64,000 nt of DNA from SG8-41 sp035649495. Lineage in GTDB: Bacteria; Pseudomonadota; Gammaproteobacteria; Burkholderiales; SG8-41. Below the pieces are notes generated by a model. The model saw nothing but the letters and a program-made list of their open reading frames with translations, had not been told where the DNA came from and searched no databases. Made by a program: the position numbers and the translations under genes. Every line of letters starts with the position of its first letter. The first letter of the stretch is position 1. Location: positions 25,638 through 89,637 of the forward strand of contig DASRJL010000099.1 of the NCBI GenBank assembly GCA_035649495.1, given 5' to 3'. Shown here in pieces: positions 26,876-34,696 of this stretch.

Positions 26876-28258
26876 TCATAGACGCGGGCGAACATAGGGC
26901 CGAATCATGTTATCGAGGAGCTGCTTCTCCGACCCATGTGCTCCCTCGATTTTCCAGGTGATGAACTCCGCGAGGAGATCTGGAACCAACCGGGGCGTCA
27001 CCGTCACCGTGCCGTCAACGACCTTCAGCTCCTGGAGCGTGGAGAACGTGCGCGAGAAAGCCCGCAAGTAGAAGTAGGTCCGTTCCCGCCGGGCCCATGC
27101 GGTTAGCGCGGACGCCGTGATCTTGTGCTCCATCTGGGCCGCAGCGGTGGCGGCGGGGCCTGACTCGATGCGGAAGTCATCCTTGGCGAACTGAATCCGA
27201 TAGCGCTGCGGTCCATCGGGAAACACCACCTCGATGGCATAGCTCGCCGCGAGCTCGCGGAATGGGACCACCAGCTTCTCCGGGCCCCCGTAGGACGTGC
27301 GCAAGAAGGCTTCGAGGCCCGAGATCACCTTGGAAACCTCGGAGCGCAGTTGTTCACCGGAGTACTGGTCGGGATTGGTGTCTTTGAGTGCCGGGATTGC
27401 GACCGTGGGATCGAACCGCAGACGCCAGGTGTCGTCTTCCAGCGTCTGAGCGACCTCGGAGGCCCCGGCTCGGTGTTGAACAGTTCCGGCGTCGATCTCG
27501 AAAACGTCGCCAGGATTCGCGATGGCCGTGGCGCGGTTGGGCTCGAGGGTGCGCAGGTCCGCGACGAACTGTTCGCGCGAGATCGGAAAGAGGAAGGCAT
27601 TGCACCACTCGATCTCACCGGCGAAGCGAAAGCCGGCCGACCCCGGCACGGTCAGCCCGGGCTTGATGCTCAAGACCGTGGCGAGATTCATCTGGTGCGC
27701 AGCGTGCGGGAAACCCGCCGACCGGTTCTCGAAGAATCCGAAGTTCTGGCTGGCGTGCATCGCGAACAGCAGGTCGATGCTGCCGACCGCCTGAAGCGAG
27801 TGACCGATGGTCTCGGGAGAGAGGACCGTGTCGACCTGATTCCAGAACGTGCCGCTCTTGTCCTTGAAGATGATGCCGAACTCGATGACGTTAGTGACGC
27901 TCGAGCGGGTGGTTAGCAACTCGTAGGTCTGAAGGACCAGCCGCTGCATCGGCTCGGTAGGGTGCACGTTCGCGAACCCGAGAGCCTGGAGCGCATATAG
28001 GATCGTCTTGTCGATCGGGCACAGGACGTGAACGCCGCGCGGGAGCTGGGCGAGCGACGGGATGTCGAAGTGATCCGGGTGCGCGTGCGAGATGATGATC
28101 AGATCGAGCGGAGGGAGTTTGTCGGCGCGAATCACTCGCTTCGGGCATGATATGACCGCCCCCTCCTCGAAGGGATCCTGGAGCACTGGATCCATCAGAA
28201 TATTGGCGCCAGCCATCTCGACCAGCACGGTCGCGTGGCCCAGTAGCGTCACTCTCAT
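26876..28258 (-). CDS. MBL-fold metallo-hydrolase (UlaG/RomA-like) with extra C-terminal region
   Basis: The start is at 28258 (MRVTLLGHATVLVEMAG) behind a strong GGGAGGGGGA. The frame runs on to 28432 without family support. Residues 1-200 form a metallo-beta-lactamase fold: GHATVLVEMAGANILMDPVL, the metal motif SHAHPDHFD and later SIDLLFAMHASQ. The C-terminal 200 residues (SYAIEVVFPDGPQRYRIQFAKDD and SGPAATAAAQMEHKITASALTAW) resemble an SCP2-like lipid-binding region. The 460-residue product sits between ubiJ and ubiB, which are normally adjacent, and has its own promoter region, so it looks inserted. The substrate is unknown. Confidence 0.85.
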   Translation of the reverse strand: MRVTLLGHATVLVEMAGANILMDPVLQDPFEEGAVISCPKRVIRADKLPPLDLIIISHAHPDHFDIPSLAQLPRGVHVLCPIDKTILYALQALGFANVHPTEPMQRLVLQTYELLTTRSSVTNVIEFGIIFKDKSGTFWNQVDTVLSPETIGHSLQAVGSIDLLFAMHASQNFGFFENRSAGFPHAAHQMNLATVLSIKPGLTVPGSAGFRFAGEIEWCNAFLFPISREQFVADLRTLEPNRATAIANPGDVFEIDAGTVQHRAGASEVAQTLEDDTWRLRFDPTVAIPALKDTNPDQYSGEQLRSEVSKVISGLEAFLRTSYGGPEKLVVPFRELAASYAIEVVFPDGPQRYRIQFAKDDFRIESGPAATAAAQMEHKITASALTAWARRERTYFYLRAFSRTFSTLQELKVVDGTVTVTPRLVPDLLAEFITWKIEGAHGSEKQLLDNMIRPYVRPRL

Positions 28259-28564
28259 CGGATCCCCCTCCCCGAGGCCGAAGAAGCGATCGAAAACGCC
28301 CAGCTCGACGCACAAAGATGCCGAAGCGACGCCCTTCTCTGGCCGAGGTAGGGCCCGCGCTTTTCGTTGGCAGGGTGCATGCTGACGAAAAGAAGTTTTT
28401 TGTTGAACCTCCCCCTGGCGCAATACTACCAAAAAGTAATGTTATTACCAAAAAGTCATTTTCCCATGCCGGCCCGACCTCGTACCGCAGGCGCTCGGGA
28501 AAACCCTCATCTCTTCATAGGGGTAGGGTGAGGCAGCGCGACGTTGCGCCCGTCCTTTTTGAAC
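28259..28564. other. Non-coding stretch between ubiJ and the metallo-hydrolase gene
   Basis: About 300 bp without a supported gene. It contains a locally AT-rich promoter/operator region (28423-28459) and a CCCTCATC...GGGTAGGGTGAGG inverted repeat around 28503-28535 of the kind dispersed in many proteobacteria. Nothing here looks like a tRNA or small RNA. Confidence 0.5.
28423..28459 (-). promoter_or_regulatory. Promoter with tandem ACTTTTTGGTA operator-like repeats for the metallo-hydrolase gene
   Basis: On the minus strand, TTGGTA (28451-28446), a 17-bp spacer and TAGTAT (28428-28423) form a plausible sigma-70 promoter. The same interval holds two 14-bp copies (28427-28440 and 28446-28459, 19 bp apart) sharing TACCAAAAAGT. 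The repeats overlap the -35 and spacer, as expected for repressor sites. No regulator gene is adjacent. Confidence 0.5.
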
Positions 28565-29206
28565 TCAGGACGGGACCGGTCGATCATCAGAATTTGGACT
28601 CGCCGGGCGGATCAACAGCATCTGGACTCGCTTCTCGAGGCGCGCGGCGTCATCGCGCAGCGCATCGACCTCGCGATTGAACTCCTCCAGCTCGCGCGCG
28701 GGGACGATCAACGGCTGCTCCTCGGTCCAGTACTCGGTGAACGAGCGCGCGACGCCTTCCGCAGACTGGCTGCCCCAGCGCCGGAAGACGCGGCCGGTTT
28801 CGACCATGCGATGGGCGGTGATGTCGCCGAACACCCGGCTCAAGTCCTCCTCGACGTCCCAGCGCAGGTTGCGGGCGAGCTGGTTGATGGTCGCCGCGAA
28901 ATCGGTGTCGCCGGACGCGTCCACTTCCTGCCATGCCGATTCATCGCGCGCAGCGAGGCGCAGCATGAGGCCGGGCGTGAGCCTGAGCGTAACGGCGGCG
29001 ACGGCATCGGTGCGGGCAGCGGACACCTCACCGCTGTCGAGCACCGTGAGCGAAAATCCTGCGGGGAAGAACTCGAAGCGCGCCGTTTTGCCGGCATGAG
29101 CCTTCAACTCCGCGCGTGCCCAGGCCGCCGCGCGCAGGAGATGGTTGGCGACCGCCGCCGCCACGGAATTCAGGAGGCGCGATTCAGGATTCAGGTCGGA
29201 TGCCAT
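28565..29206 (-). CDS. ubiJ: UbiJ, SCP2-domain ubiquinone biosynthesis accessory factor
   Basis: UbiJ is the lipid-binding scaffold of the soluble Ubi complex. The 213-residue product has an SCP2-like domain (AWARAELKAHAGKTARFEFFPAGFSLTV, then AAVTLRLTPGLMLRLAARDESAW and VEEDLSRVFGDITAHRMV). The C-terminal helix ELEEFNREVDALRDDAARLEKRVQ ends with a short basic tail. It follows tim44 across a terminator-like hairpin. The expected next gene, ubiB, is displaced by the metallo-hydrolase gene. Confidence 0.92.
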   Translation of the reverse strand: MASDLNPESRLLNSVAAAVANHLLRAAAWARAELKAHAGKTARFEFFPAGFSLTVLDSGEVSAARTDAVAAVTLRLTPGLMLRLAARDESAWQEVDASGDTDFAATINQLARNLRWDVEEDLSRVFGDITAHRMVETGRVFRRWGSQSAEGVARSFTEYWTEEQPLIVPARELEEFNREVDALRDDAARLEKRVQMLLIRPASPNSDDRPVPS

Positions 29207-29230
29207 CGTCCCGGACCGAAACGCGGCGGA

Positions 29231-29260
29231 AAAAAATCCCGGGTGAGCGCCCGGGATTTT
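29231..29260 (-). terminator. Intrinsic terminator between tim44 and ubiJ
   Basis: AAAATCCCGGG, loop TGAGCG, CCCGGGATTTT. On the minus strand the stem is followed by six T residues, the standard intrinsic form. It would end tim44 transcripts 42 bp past the stop codon, implying ubiJ has its own start or depends on read-through. Confidence 0.8.
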
Positions 29261-29301
29261 CCATCATGGAACGAAAATGAGCCGAAGGTGAGAAGTATCG
29301 G

Positions 29302-30192
29302 TCAGCTCTGCTGTATCCCCGATACCACCCAGCCCGAGCGGCCGTTGACCGGCTTTTCGAGGTGCCAGATCTCGCTGAAGGCTTCCGGCTGGGCGTCCTG
29401 CTCGCGAATCATCCCGGTAAAGCGCACGCTGACGACGTACAGATCGCCTTCGGTGACCACGTTGATCACCTCGGCCTCGAGCGTTACGACCTCGGTTTTC
29501 TGCGGCGTCCCCCACTCGGAACGGAGGTTGGCTTCGATTTCGCGGTACATCTCGGGCGTCAGGACGTCCCGCATGGTCGACAGATCGCGCTTGTCGTTCG
29601 CCGCCTGCATATTGACGAAATTGAGCTTGGCCTGCCGGGCGAACGCCGCGGCGTCGAAGCCGGCCGGCCAGGCGGAAGCGGCAGCCGGGGCGGCCGCGCC
29701 GCCCACGGTGGCGGCAACGGACTGTGAGCCGGCGCCTCCCGGCAGCGCGGCGGGTGGGGCCACCGGCCCAGCCGTGTCTGCGCCCGCGCCCGCGTACTGC
29801 AGCGGCTGCTGCTGGTGCCCGGTTCTGCCGCGCATGAAGTAACGCACGGCGAATATCGCCGCGGCGACGAGCAACCCCACCATCAGCATGCCTGCGAGGG
29901 CGCCGCCCATTCCGTTGTTGAAAAAGAGCGAGGCCAGACCGGCGCCGATAGCGAGCCCGGCCAGGGGCCCGAGCCATTTGGACATCCCGGAGGGCTGTTG
30001 CGCCGGGGTCGCCGGAGCCGCCTGATTCTGCTGCTGCGCCGGGGCCTTGGGGGCGGCCTGCTGCTGGGTAACGTCGCTCCGCTGCTTGCCGACGTTGCCG
30101 CCGCCGCCGAAACGCCTGCTGGCCGCGTCGGCATCCACCACGACGAGGGCCAGGCTGAAGGCGGCGATGATGATGGAAAGGAATTTTTTCAT
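29302..30192 (-). CDS. Tim44-like domain protein
   Basis: The 296-residue product has a signal peptide (MKKFLSIIIAAFSLALVVVDADA), a Gln/Ala/Pro-rich linker (residues 40-75), two hydrophobic segments (WLGPLAGLAIGAGLASLFF and AGMLMVGLLVAAAIFAVRYFM) and a C-terminal Tim44 domain (LNFVNMQAANDKRDLSTMRDVLTPEM through ESVRFTG-like VVSVRFTGMIRE). This gene regularly sits between ubiE and ubiJ in betaproteobacteria. A role near ubiquinone synthesis is inferred from position only. Confidence 0.9.
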   Translation of the reverse strand: MKKFLSIIIAAFSLALVVVDADAASRRFGGGGNVGKQRSDVTQQQAAPKAPAQQQNQAAPATPAQQPSGMSKWLGPLAGLAIGAGLASLFFNNGMGGALAGMLMVGLLVAAAIFAVRYFMRGRTGHQQQPLQYAGAGADTAGPVAPPAALPGGAGSQSVAATVGGAAAPAAASAWPAGFDAAAFARQAKLNFVNMQAANDKRDLSTMRDVLTPEMYREIEANLRSEWGTPQKTEVVTLEAEVINVVTEGDLYVVSVRFTGMIREQDAQPEAFSEIWHLEKPVNGRSGWVVSGIQQS

Positions 30193-30323
30193 TGAGTCCT
30201 CCTGTCGGTGTCCGGGGTGTTGAGGGTCGACCCCCCGTCGGCGCTAAACGTGCCGGCAGGAAGGATGCCCCTCCGTCCGGAACCGAGGAGATTATAACCC
30301 CTTTTCAGGGTTAACCCGGGGGG

Positions 30324-31118
30324 TCAGCGTACCGTGAAATTCGCCAGCTCGTAGACGAACCAGTCGTCCTTTACATAGCGTGGACCCCCACCCTCACTTC
30401 TTTCGACGCGTATGAACCCGGAATCGTTCGCGGCGATACCCGTGTAGCTGAAAATCACGGCCATGGCCTCGCGCTTGACCGCCCATTTCACCGACGGGGC
30501 GTACCAATCGATCTCGTGAATTTCGCTGTGACCGCGGCGCGTGTATTCCCAGTAACCGATGAAGACGCGCCGCTCGATCTTGAGCGCGTCGAACTCGCCA
30601 GCCGGAACCCTTACCCGTTCCCAGCCGAGCACCCTGCCTTCGATCCGTACCGGAAAGCGCCGGCCGTCCCTGGGATCGGTAGCGGTCGCTTCCGAGGTCC
30701 AGCGCTTGCCGGGAATGAGCGGGAACGAGAAGGCCTGATAGGCGGGGCTGTATTCGAATGTCTGCAGGTCGGTGGCCGGCCTTCTCAGCCAGTTCCAATC
30801 GCGATCGTAGACCTGTGAGCCGTCGCCCCGCTCCACCGTCCCGGCGACCTCGATGCGATCGCCCCCGACGCGGGTGACCTGGTGCCGCTGATCGTCGCGC
30901 GGCAGACCGGTGAAGCCGTCGCGCACCCGGTACGTCCAGCTATCCCCCGCGGCAATGCTGGGCGAGGGTACCGAAGCGGGCATGCCGGCGGGCGGCTCCT
31001 GCGACAAGGGGGCGGTAGCGCAGCCCCCGAGCGAGAGCGCAAGCAGGCAGCCCGAAAGAACGCTCGTACGGCTCAGGCGGGAAAGTCGATCTGTGATGGC
31101 AAGGATTTGAATCATCAT
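30324..31118 (-). CDS. Putative lipoprotein, function unknown
   Basis: Start 31118 (MMIQILAITDRLSR) has GAGGAGAA 5-12 bases upstream. The frame extends to 31277. The lipobox LSLGGC near residue 39 marks a lipoprotein, followed by a Pro/Ser linker. The rest is beta-rich: AGDSWTYRVRDGFTGLP, ERVRVPAGEFDALKIERRVFIGYWEYTRRG and IHEIDWYAPSVKWAVKRE, similar to DUF3108-like periplasmic domains in which an AGxFxa..I loop is followed by WYAP. It lies between ubiE and tim44, usually adjacent, so it is an extra gene here. Confidence 0.75.
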   Translation of the reverse strand: MMIQILAITDRLSRLSRTSVLSGCLLALSLGGCATAPLSQEPPAGMPASVPSPSIAAGDSWTYRVRDGFTGLPRDDQRHQVTRVGGDRIEVAGTVERGDGSQVYDRDWNWLRRPATDLQTFEYSPAYQAFSFPLIPGKRWTSEATATDPRDGRRFPVRIEGRVLGWERVRVPAGEFDALKIERRVFIGYWEYTRRGHSEIHEIDWYAPSVKWAVKREAMAVIFSYTGIAANDSGFIRVERSEGGGPRYVKDDWFVYELANFTVR

Positions 31119-31233
31119 GGTTTTCTCCTCCATTACCCCTGGTCCCGAGGGGAACCGCTGGACCCGCTGCCACACTGCGGTAAACACCGCGCACAGCTCC
31201 CGCATTCCCGCGGCACAGCCCTGTCGCCGCGGC

Positions 31234-31968
31234 TCAGAACTTGTATCCCCGGTGCAGCGCGACCACGCCCGCTGCAAGGTTGAAGTAGTCTACGCGCTCC
31301 AATCCCGCCTGCTCCATCATCGACTTCAGCTCGTCCTGCCCGGGATGCACGCGGATCGATTCGGCCAGATACCGGTAGGCCTCGGCATCGCGTGCGACCA
31401 GCCTGCCCAGCCGCGGCAGCACCTGGAACGAGTAGCCGTCGTAGAGCGGCGCCAGCGGCCGCCACACCCTGGAGAATTCCAGCACCAGCAGTCTGCCGCC
31501 GGGCCGCAGCACGCGATACATCTCGGCGAGCGCGGCATCCTTGCGGGTCATGTTGCGCAGACCGAAGGCGATGCTGACACAGTCGAAGCGATCGGACGGG
31601 AACGGCAGCCGCTCGCCGTCGCAGCGCACCACGGGAATGATCCGTCCCGCGTCGAGCAACCGGTCCCGTCCCGCCGCAAGCATGGTCGCGTTGATGTCGG
31701 TCAGTATCACCTCGCCCCGCGCTCCGACGCGCTCCGCGAACAACCGCGCAAGGTCTCCCGTGCCGCCGGCGATGTCGAGCACGCGCGCGCCGGGCGTCAC
31801 GAAGCTCTGCGCCACCGCGAAGCGCTTCCACAGCCGGTGCAGCCCCGCCGACATGAGATCGTTCATCAGGTCGTAGCGGGAGGCGACCGAATCGAAAACG
31901 CCCGCGACGCGCCGCGACTTTTCGTCCTCGGGGATCTTCTGGTAGCCGAAGTCGGTGGTCTTGCTCAT
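31234..31968 (-). CDS. ubiE: Ubiquinone/menaquinone C-methyltransferase UbiE
   Basis: UbiE carries out the C-methylation at C2 in coenzyme Q synthesis. The 244-residue product has the family start TTDFGYQKIPEDEKSRRVAGVFDSVASRYDLMNDLMS, SAM motif I VLDIAGGTGDLA, and FDCVSIAFGLRNMT plus VLEFS. The start codon lies six bases from heptad element 7. DUF971 is upstream, the normal order. Confidence 0.96.
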   Translation of the reverse strand: MSKTTDFGYQKIPEDEKSRRVAGVFDSVASRYDLMNDLMSAGLHRLWKRFAVAQSFVTPGARVLDIAGGTGDLARLFAERVGARGEVILTDINATMLAAGRDRLLDAGRIIPVVRCDGERLPFPSDRFDCVSIAFGLRNMTRKDAALAEMYRVLRPGGRLLVLEFSRVWRPLAPLYDGYSFQVLPRLGRLVARDAEAYRYLAESIRVHPGQDELKSMMEQAGLERVDYFNLAAGVVALHRGYKF

Positions 31969-31974
31969 AGAACT

Positions 31975-32080
31975 GCGTGATTGGTGATTGGCGAATAGTG
32001 ATTGGACCCGGGATCAACCGGCGCAACGCCTGCTTGCATGCGCTAACACCAATCGCCAATCACGAATCACCATTCACGCC
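31975..32080. repeat. Heptad-repeat hairpin element 7 (GTGATTG type)
   Basis: The left arm (31975-32005) has GTGATTG/GTGATTG/GCGAATA/GTGATTG units. The right arm (32045-32080) has CCAATCG/CCAATCA/CGAATCA/CCATTCA units in inverted orientation, and the loop is about 39 bp. The left tip AACTGCGTGA equals that of element 3 although the heptamer differs. The DUF971 stop codon lies in the right arm. Confidence 0.82.
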
Positions 32081-32463
32081 TTTCCGCCGGCAGGTTCGCG
32101 GCTTGCCCCGGCCGCCGCCATGCGCTCGAGGTAATGCCGCCACATCTCCTCCTGCTTCAGGCCGTAGTCGTAGAGCAGCGTCCAGGAATAAATGCCCGTA
32201 TCGTGCCCGTCGGAGAAGTAGAACTGCACGGCATAGTTGCCGACCGGCTCTACCCGGTCGATTCCGACATCCTTCTTGCCGGTCTGCAACACTTCCTGCC
32301 CCGGCCCGTGCCCGCGCACCTCGGCCGAGGGTGAATAGACCCGCAGGAACTCGCACGGCAGCCGGAAAGTCTTACCGTCCGCAAACGAGATCTCGAGCAC
32401 GCGGGACGCCTGGTGCAGTTTAATCTCGGTCGGCTGGGGCGCGCTTGCGTGGGGACCGGGCAT
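32074..32463 (-). CDS. DUF971 protein (gamma-butyrobetaine hydroxylase-like N-terminal domain)
   Basis: The 129-residue product starts at 32463 (MPGPHASAPQPTEIKLHQ). The domain is shown by LEISFADGKTFRLPCEFLRVYSPSAEV and VEPVGNYAVQFYFSDGHDTGIYSWTLLYDYG. DUF971 proteins precede ubiE throughout betaproteobacteria. Proposed roles are in iron-sulfur or cofactor handling. It is divergent from phoB, sharing the 49-bp gap that holds the PHO box. Confidence 0.9.
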   Translation of the reverse strand: MPGPHASAPQPTEIKLHQASRVLEISFADGKTFRLPCEFLRVYSPSAEVRGHGPGQEVLQTGKKDVGIDRVEPVGNYAVQFYFSDGHDTGIYSWTLLYDYGLKQEEMWRHYLERMAAAGASREPAGGKA

Positions 32464-32470
32464 AAAGCTC

Positions 32471-32502
32471 CTGTCACAAGACTGTAACCGTTGATACATA
32501 AT
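32471..32502 (+). promoter_or_regulatory. PHO box and -10 of the phoB-phoR promoter
   Basis: CTGTCAC-AAGA-CTGTAAC (32471-32488) is a nearly exact PhoB site: two 7-bp direct repeats spaced by four A/G bases. A -10 CATAAT (32497-32502) follows 8 bp later, with the box in place of a -35. This supports autoregulation of phoBR by PhoB under phosphate limitation. Transcription would start only a few bases before the ATG at 32513. Confidence 0.82.
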
Positions 32503-32512
32503 ATCCCGCGCA

Positions 32513-33202
32513 ATGTCTGCAACGATACTGGTGGTCGAAGACGAGCCGGCGATACAGGAGCTCATCTCGTGCAACCTCGAGCTCGCCGGGCACCAGGCCC
32601 TGCGCGCCGAGAACGCGGAGCAGGCGCTCGCGATGGTGCGCACGGCGCTGCCGGATCTGGTAGTGCTCGACTGGATGCTCCCCGGCATGAGCGGCATCGA
32701 GTTCGCGCGCAGGCTCCGCGCAGACCGGCGCACGCAGGACGTGCCGGTGATCATGCTCACCGCGCGTGCCGACGAGGCGGACAAGCTCGCCGGCCTGGAA
32801 TGCGGCGCGGACGACTACCTGACGAAACCCTTCAGCCCCCGGGAATTGAATGCGCGCGTCAAGGCGGTCCTGCGCCGGCGTGCTCCGCAGGCGACCGACG
32901 ATCTGGTGGAATCCAGCGGATTGAAGCTCGACCCCGTCAGCCACCGCGTGAGCGGAAACCAGCAGAACCTTGCGCTCGGCCCGACGGAGTTCCGCCTGCT
33001 GCACTTCTTCATGACCCATCCCGAACGCGTGTATTCGCGCGCCCAGCTGCTCGATCATGTCTGGGGCGACCACGTGTTCGTCGAGGAGCGCACCGTGGAC
33101 GTGCACATTCGCAGGCTGCGCAAGGCGCTCGAGCCGACCCGCCACGACCGGCTGATCCAGACGGTGCGCAGTGCGGGATACCGGTTCTCCGCCAGTTCCT
33201 GA
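32513..33202 (+). CDS. phoB: Phosphate regulon response regulator PhoB
   Basis: The 229-residue OmpR-class regulator has a receiver domain with the acidic pair Glu9/Asp10, phospho-acceptor Asp53 (LVVLDWMLPGMSG) and KPFSPRELNARVKAVLRR. A winged helix follows, with LTP-like LGPTEFRLLHFFMTHPERVYSR and VDVHIRRLRKALEP. It is controlled by the PHO box directly upstream. No Shine-Dalgarno sequence is visible, consistent with a very short leader. Confidence 0.96.
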   Translation: MSATILVVEDEPAIQELISCNLELAGHQALRAENAEQALAMVRTALPDLVVLDWMLPGMSGIEFARRLRADRRTQDVPVIMLTARADEADKLAGLECGADDYLTKPFSPRELNARVKAVLRRRAPQATDDLVESSGLKLDPVSHRVSGNQQNLALGPTEFRLLHFFMTHPERVYSRAQLLDHVWGDHVFVEERTVDVHIRRLRKALEPTRHDRLIQTVRSAGYRFSASS

Positions 33203-33265
33203 TCTCCGTCGCGGGTGCGGGCGGCCGCGTGAGATAATCGGCGCGGCCCGTTGCGGCATCTCCCC

Positions 33266-34594
33266 ATGAACAATGCCTGGGGCGCGCATCTGAACATCTT
33301 TCTCATACTCGTTGTTGCCTGCGCCATCGCGTGGGCTGCGGGCGGCGTCCAGGCGGCCCTGGTCGTCGCCGTGGTGGTGCTCGCGGCGCTGCTCCTGCAC
33401 CACCTGCGGCATATCGCGCGCCTCGCCCGGTGGCTGCGCGACCCGGATCCCGAGACGGTGCCGCCGGGGCGCGGCCTGTGGGACGGCGTTTTCGGTGACC
33501 TCTACCGGATGCTGCGCCGCCAGCGCCAGAGCGAGTCGCAGCTGACCGCGTCGCTGGAGGATTTCCAGCAGGCGGGCGCGGCCATGCCCGACGGGCTCGT
33601 CATATTGAACGCCTCCGATCGCATCGAGTGGTGTAATCCCATGGCCGAGCGGCACTTCGGGCTCGACCGCGCGCGCGACGTCGGGCAGAGCATCACCTAC
33701 ATGGTGCGCCAGCCGCAGTTCCTCGATTACCTGCAGAGGCAGAACTACAGCGAGCCGCTGATCCTGCGGCAATCGCGAGGCGGCGACTACGTGCTGTCGG
33801 TGCAGCTCGTGCCCTACGGCAACCGGCAGACGCTCGTCATCAGCCGCGACGTCACCGATCTCGAGCGCGTGGAGACGATGCGCCGCGACTTCATCGCCAA
33901 CGTGTCCCACGAGCTGCGCACTCCGCTTACCGTGCTGTGCGGCTTCCTCGAAACGATCTCGGATTCCGGCGTGAGCGACGGCGAGTTGCTGCGCCGTTCC
34001 CTGCCGCTCATGACGGAGCAGGCGCGGCGCATGCAGCGCCTGGTGGAAGACCTGCTGACGCTGTCCCGGCTCGAAAGCTCGCACAATCCGCCGCGCGAGG
34101 AGGAGATCGACGTGCCGGAGCTCGCGCGGGCGCTCTACAACGACGCGCTGGCGCTCTCCGCCGGACGCCACCGCGTGCTGCTCGACGTGGCGACGGGCGA
34201 CTGGCTGCTCGGGGCCGAGGAGGAGCTGCGAAGCGCGTTCGGCAATCTCATCAGCAATGCGGTGCGCTATACCCCGGAACGCGGCGAGGTCGAGATCGCC
34301 TGGCGGCGCGACGGCGCCGAGGTGAGATTCAGCGTGCGGGACTCGGGAATAGGCATCGCCGCGCAGCACATTCCGCGGCTGACCGAGCGCTTCTACCGCG
34401 TGGACCGCAGCCGGTCGCGCGAGACCGGCGGCACGGGTCTGGGGCTTGCGATCGTGAAGCACGTGCTGAACCGCCATCAGGGACGGCTCGAGATCACCAG
34501 CGAGCCGGGACGCGGGAGCACGTTCTTGGCGGTATTTCCCCGGGAGCGGGTGATGGTGCGGGAAGCGCCCGCGGCGCTCGCCCACAGCGCTTGA
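33266..34594 (+). CDS. phoR: Phosphate regulon sensor histidine kinase PhoR
   Basis: The 442-residue kinase begins at ATG 33266 (a TTG at 33251 is an alternative). It has two short N-terminal hydrophobic segments (FLILVVACAIAWAAGGV and ALVVAVVVLAALLLHH), a PAS domain (about 95-195, PDGLVILNASDRIEWCNPMAERHFGL) and the phospho-acceptor His215 in ANVSHELRTPLT. The ATPase has N box LISNAVRYTP, G1 VRDSGIGIA and G2 GTGLGLAIVKHV. It is co-transcribed with phoB. Confidence 0.96.
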   Translation: MNNAWGAHLNIFLILVVACAIAWAAGGVQAALVVAVVVLAALLLHHLRHIARLARWLRDPDPETVPPGRGLWDGVFGDLYRMLRRQRQSESQLTASLEDFQQAGAAMPDGLVILNASDRIEWCNPMAERHFGLDRARDVGQSITYMVRQPQFLDYLQRQNYSEPLILRQSRGGDYVLSVQLVPYGNRQTLVISRDVTDLERVETMRRDFIANVSHELRTPLTVLCGFLETISDSGVSDGELLRRSLPLMTEQARRMQRLVEDLLTLSRLESSHNPPREEEIDVPELARALYNDALALSAGRHRVLLDVATGDWLLGAEEELRSAFGNLISNAVRYTPERGEVEIAWRRDGAEVRFSVRDSGIGIAAQHIPRLTERFYRVDRSRSRETGGTGLGLAIVKHVLNRHQGRLEITSEPGRGSTFLAVFPRERVMVREAPAALAHSA

Positions 34595-34599
34595 AGACA

Positions 34600-34696
34600 G
34601 TGACCTGTGACCAGTGACCAGCGCTCGACGCGTGAATGCTGCGTATACAAGCAGCTGACTACCGGTCACGGGTCACCGGTCACCGGTCACGCAGTT
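34600..34696. repeat. Heptad-repeat hairpin element 8 (GTGACCN type)
   Basis: The left arm (34600-34622) has GTGACCT/GTGACCA/GTGACCA units. The right arm (34661-34696) has CGGTCAC/GGGTCAC/CGGTCAC/CGGTCAC units ending GCAGTT, the same outer tip as elements 3 and 7 read from the other side. It lies between convergent genes phoR and the 34695 gene. Confidence 0.85.
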
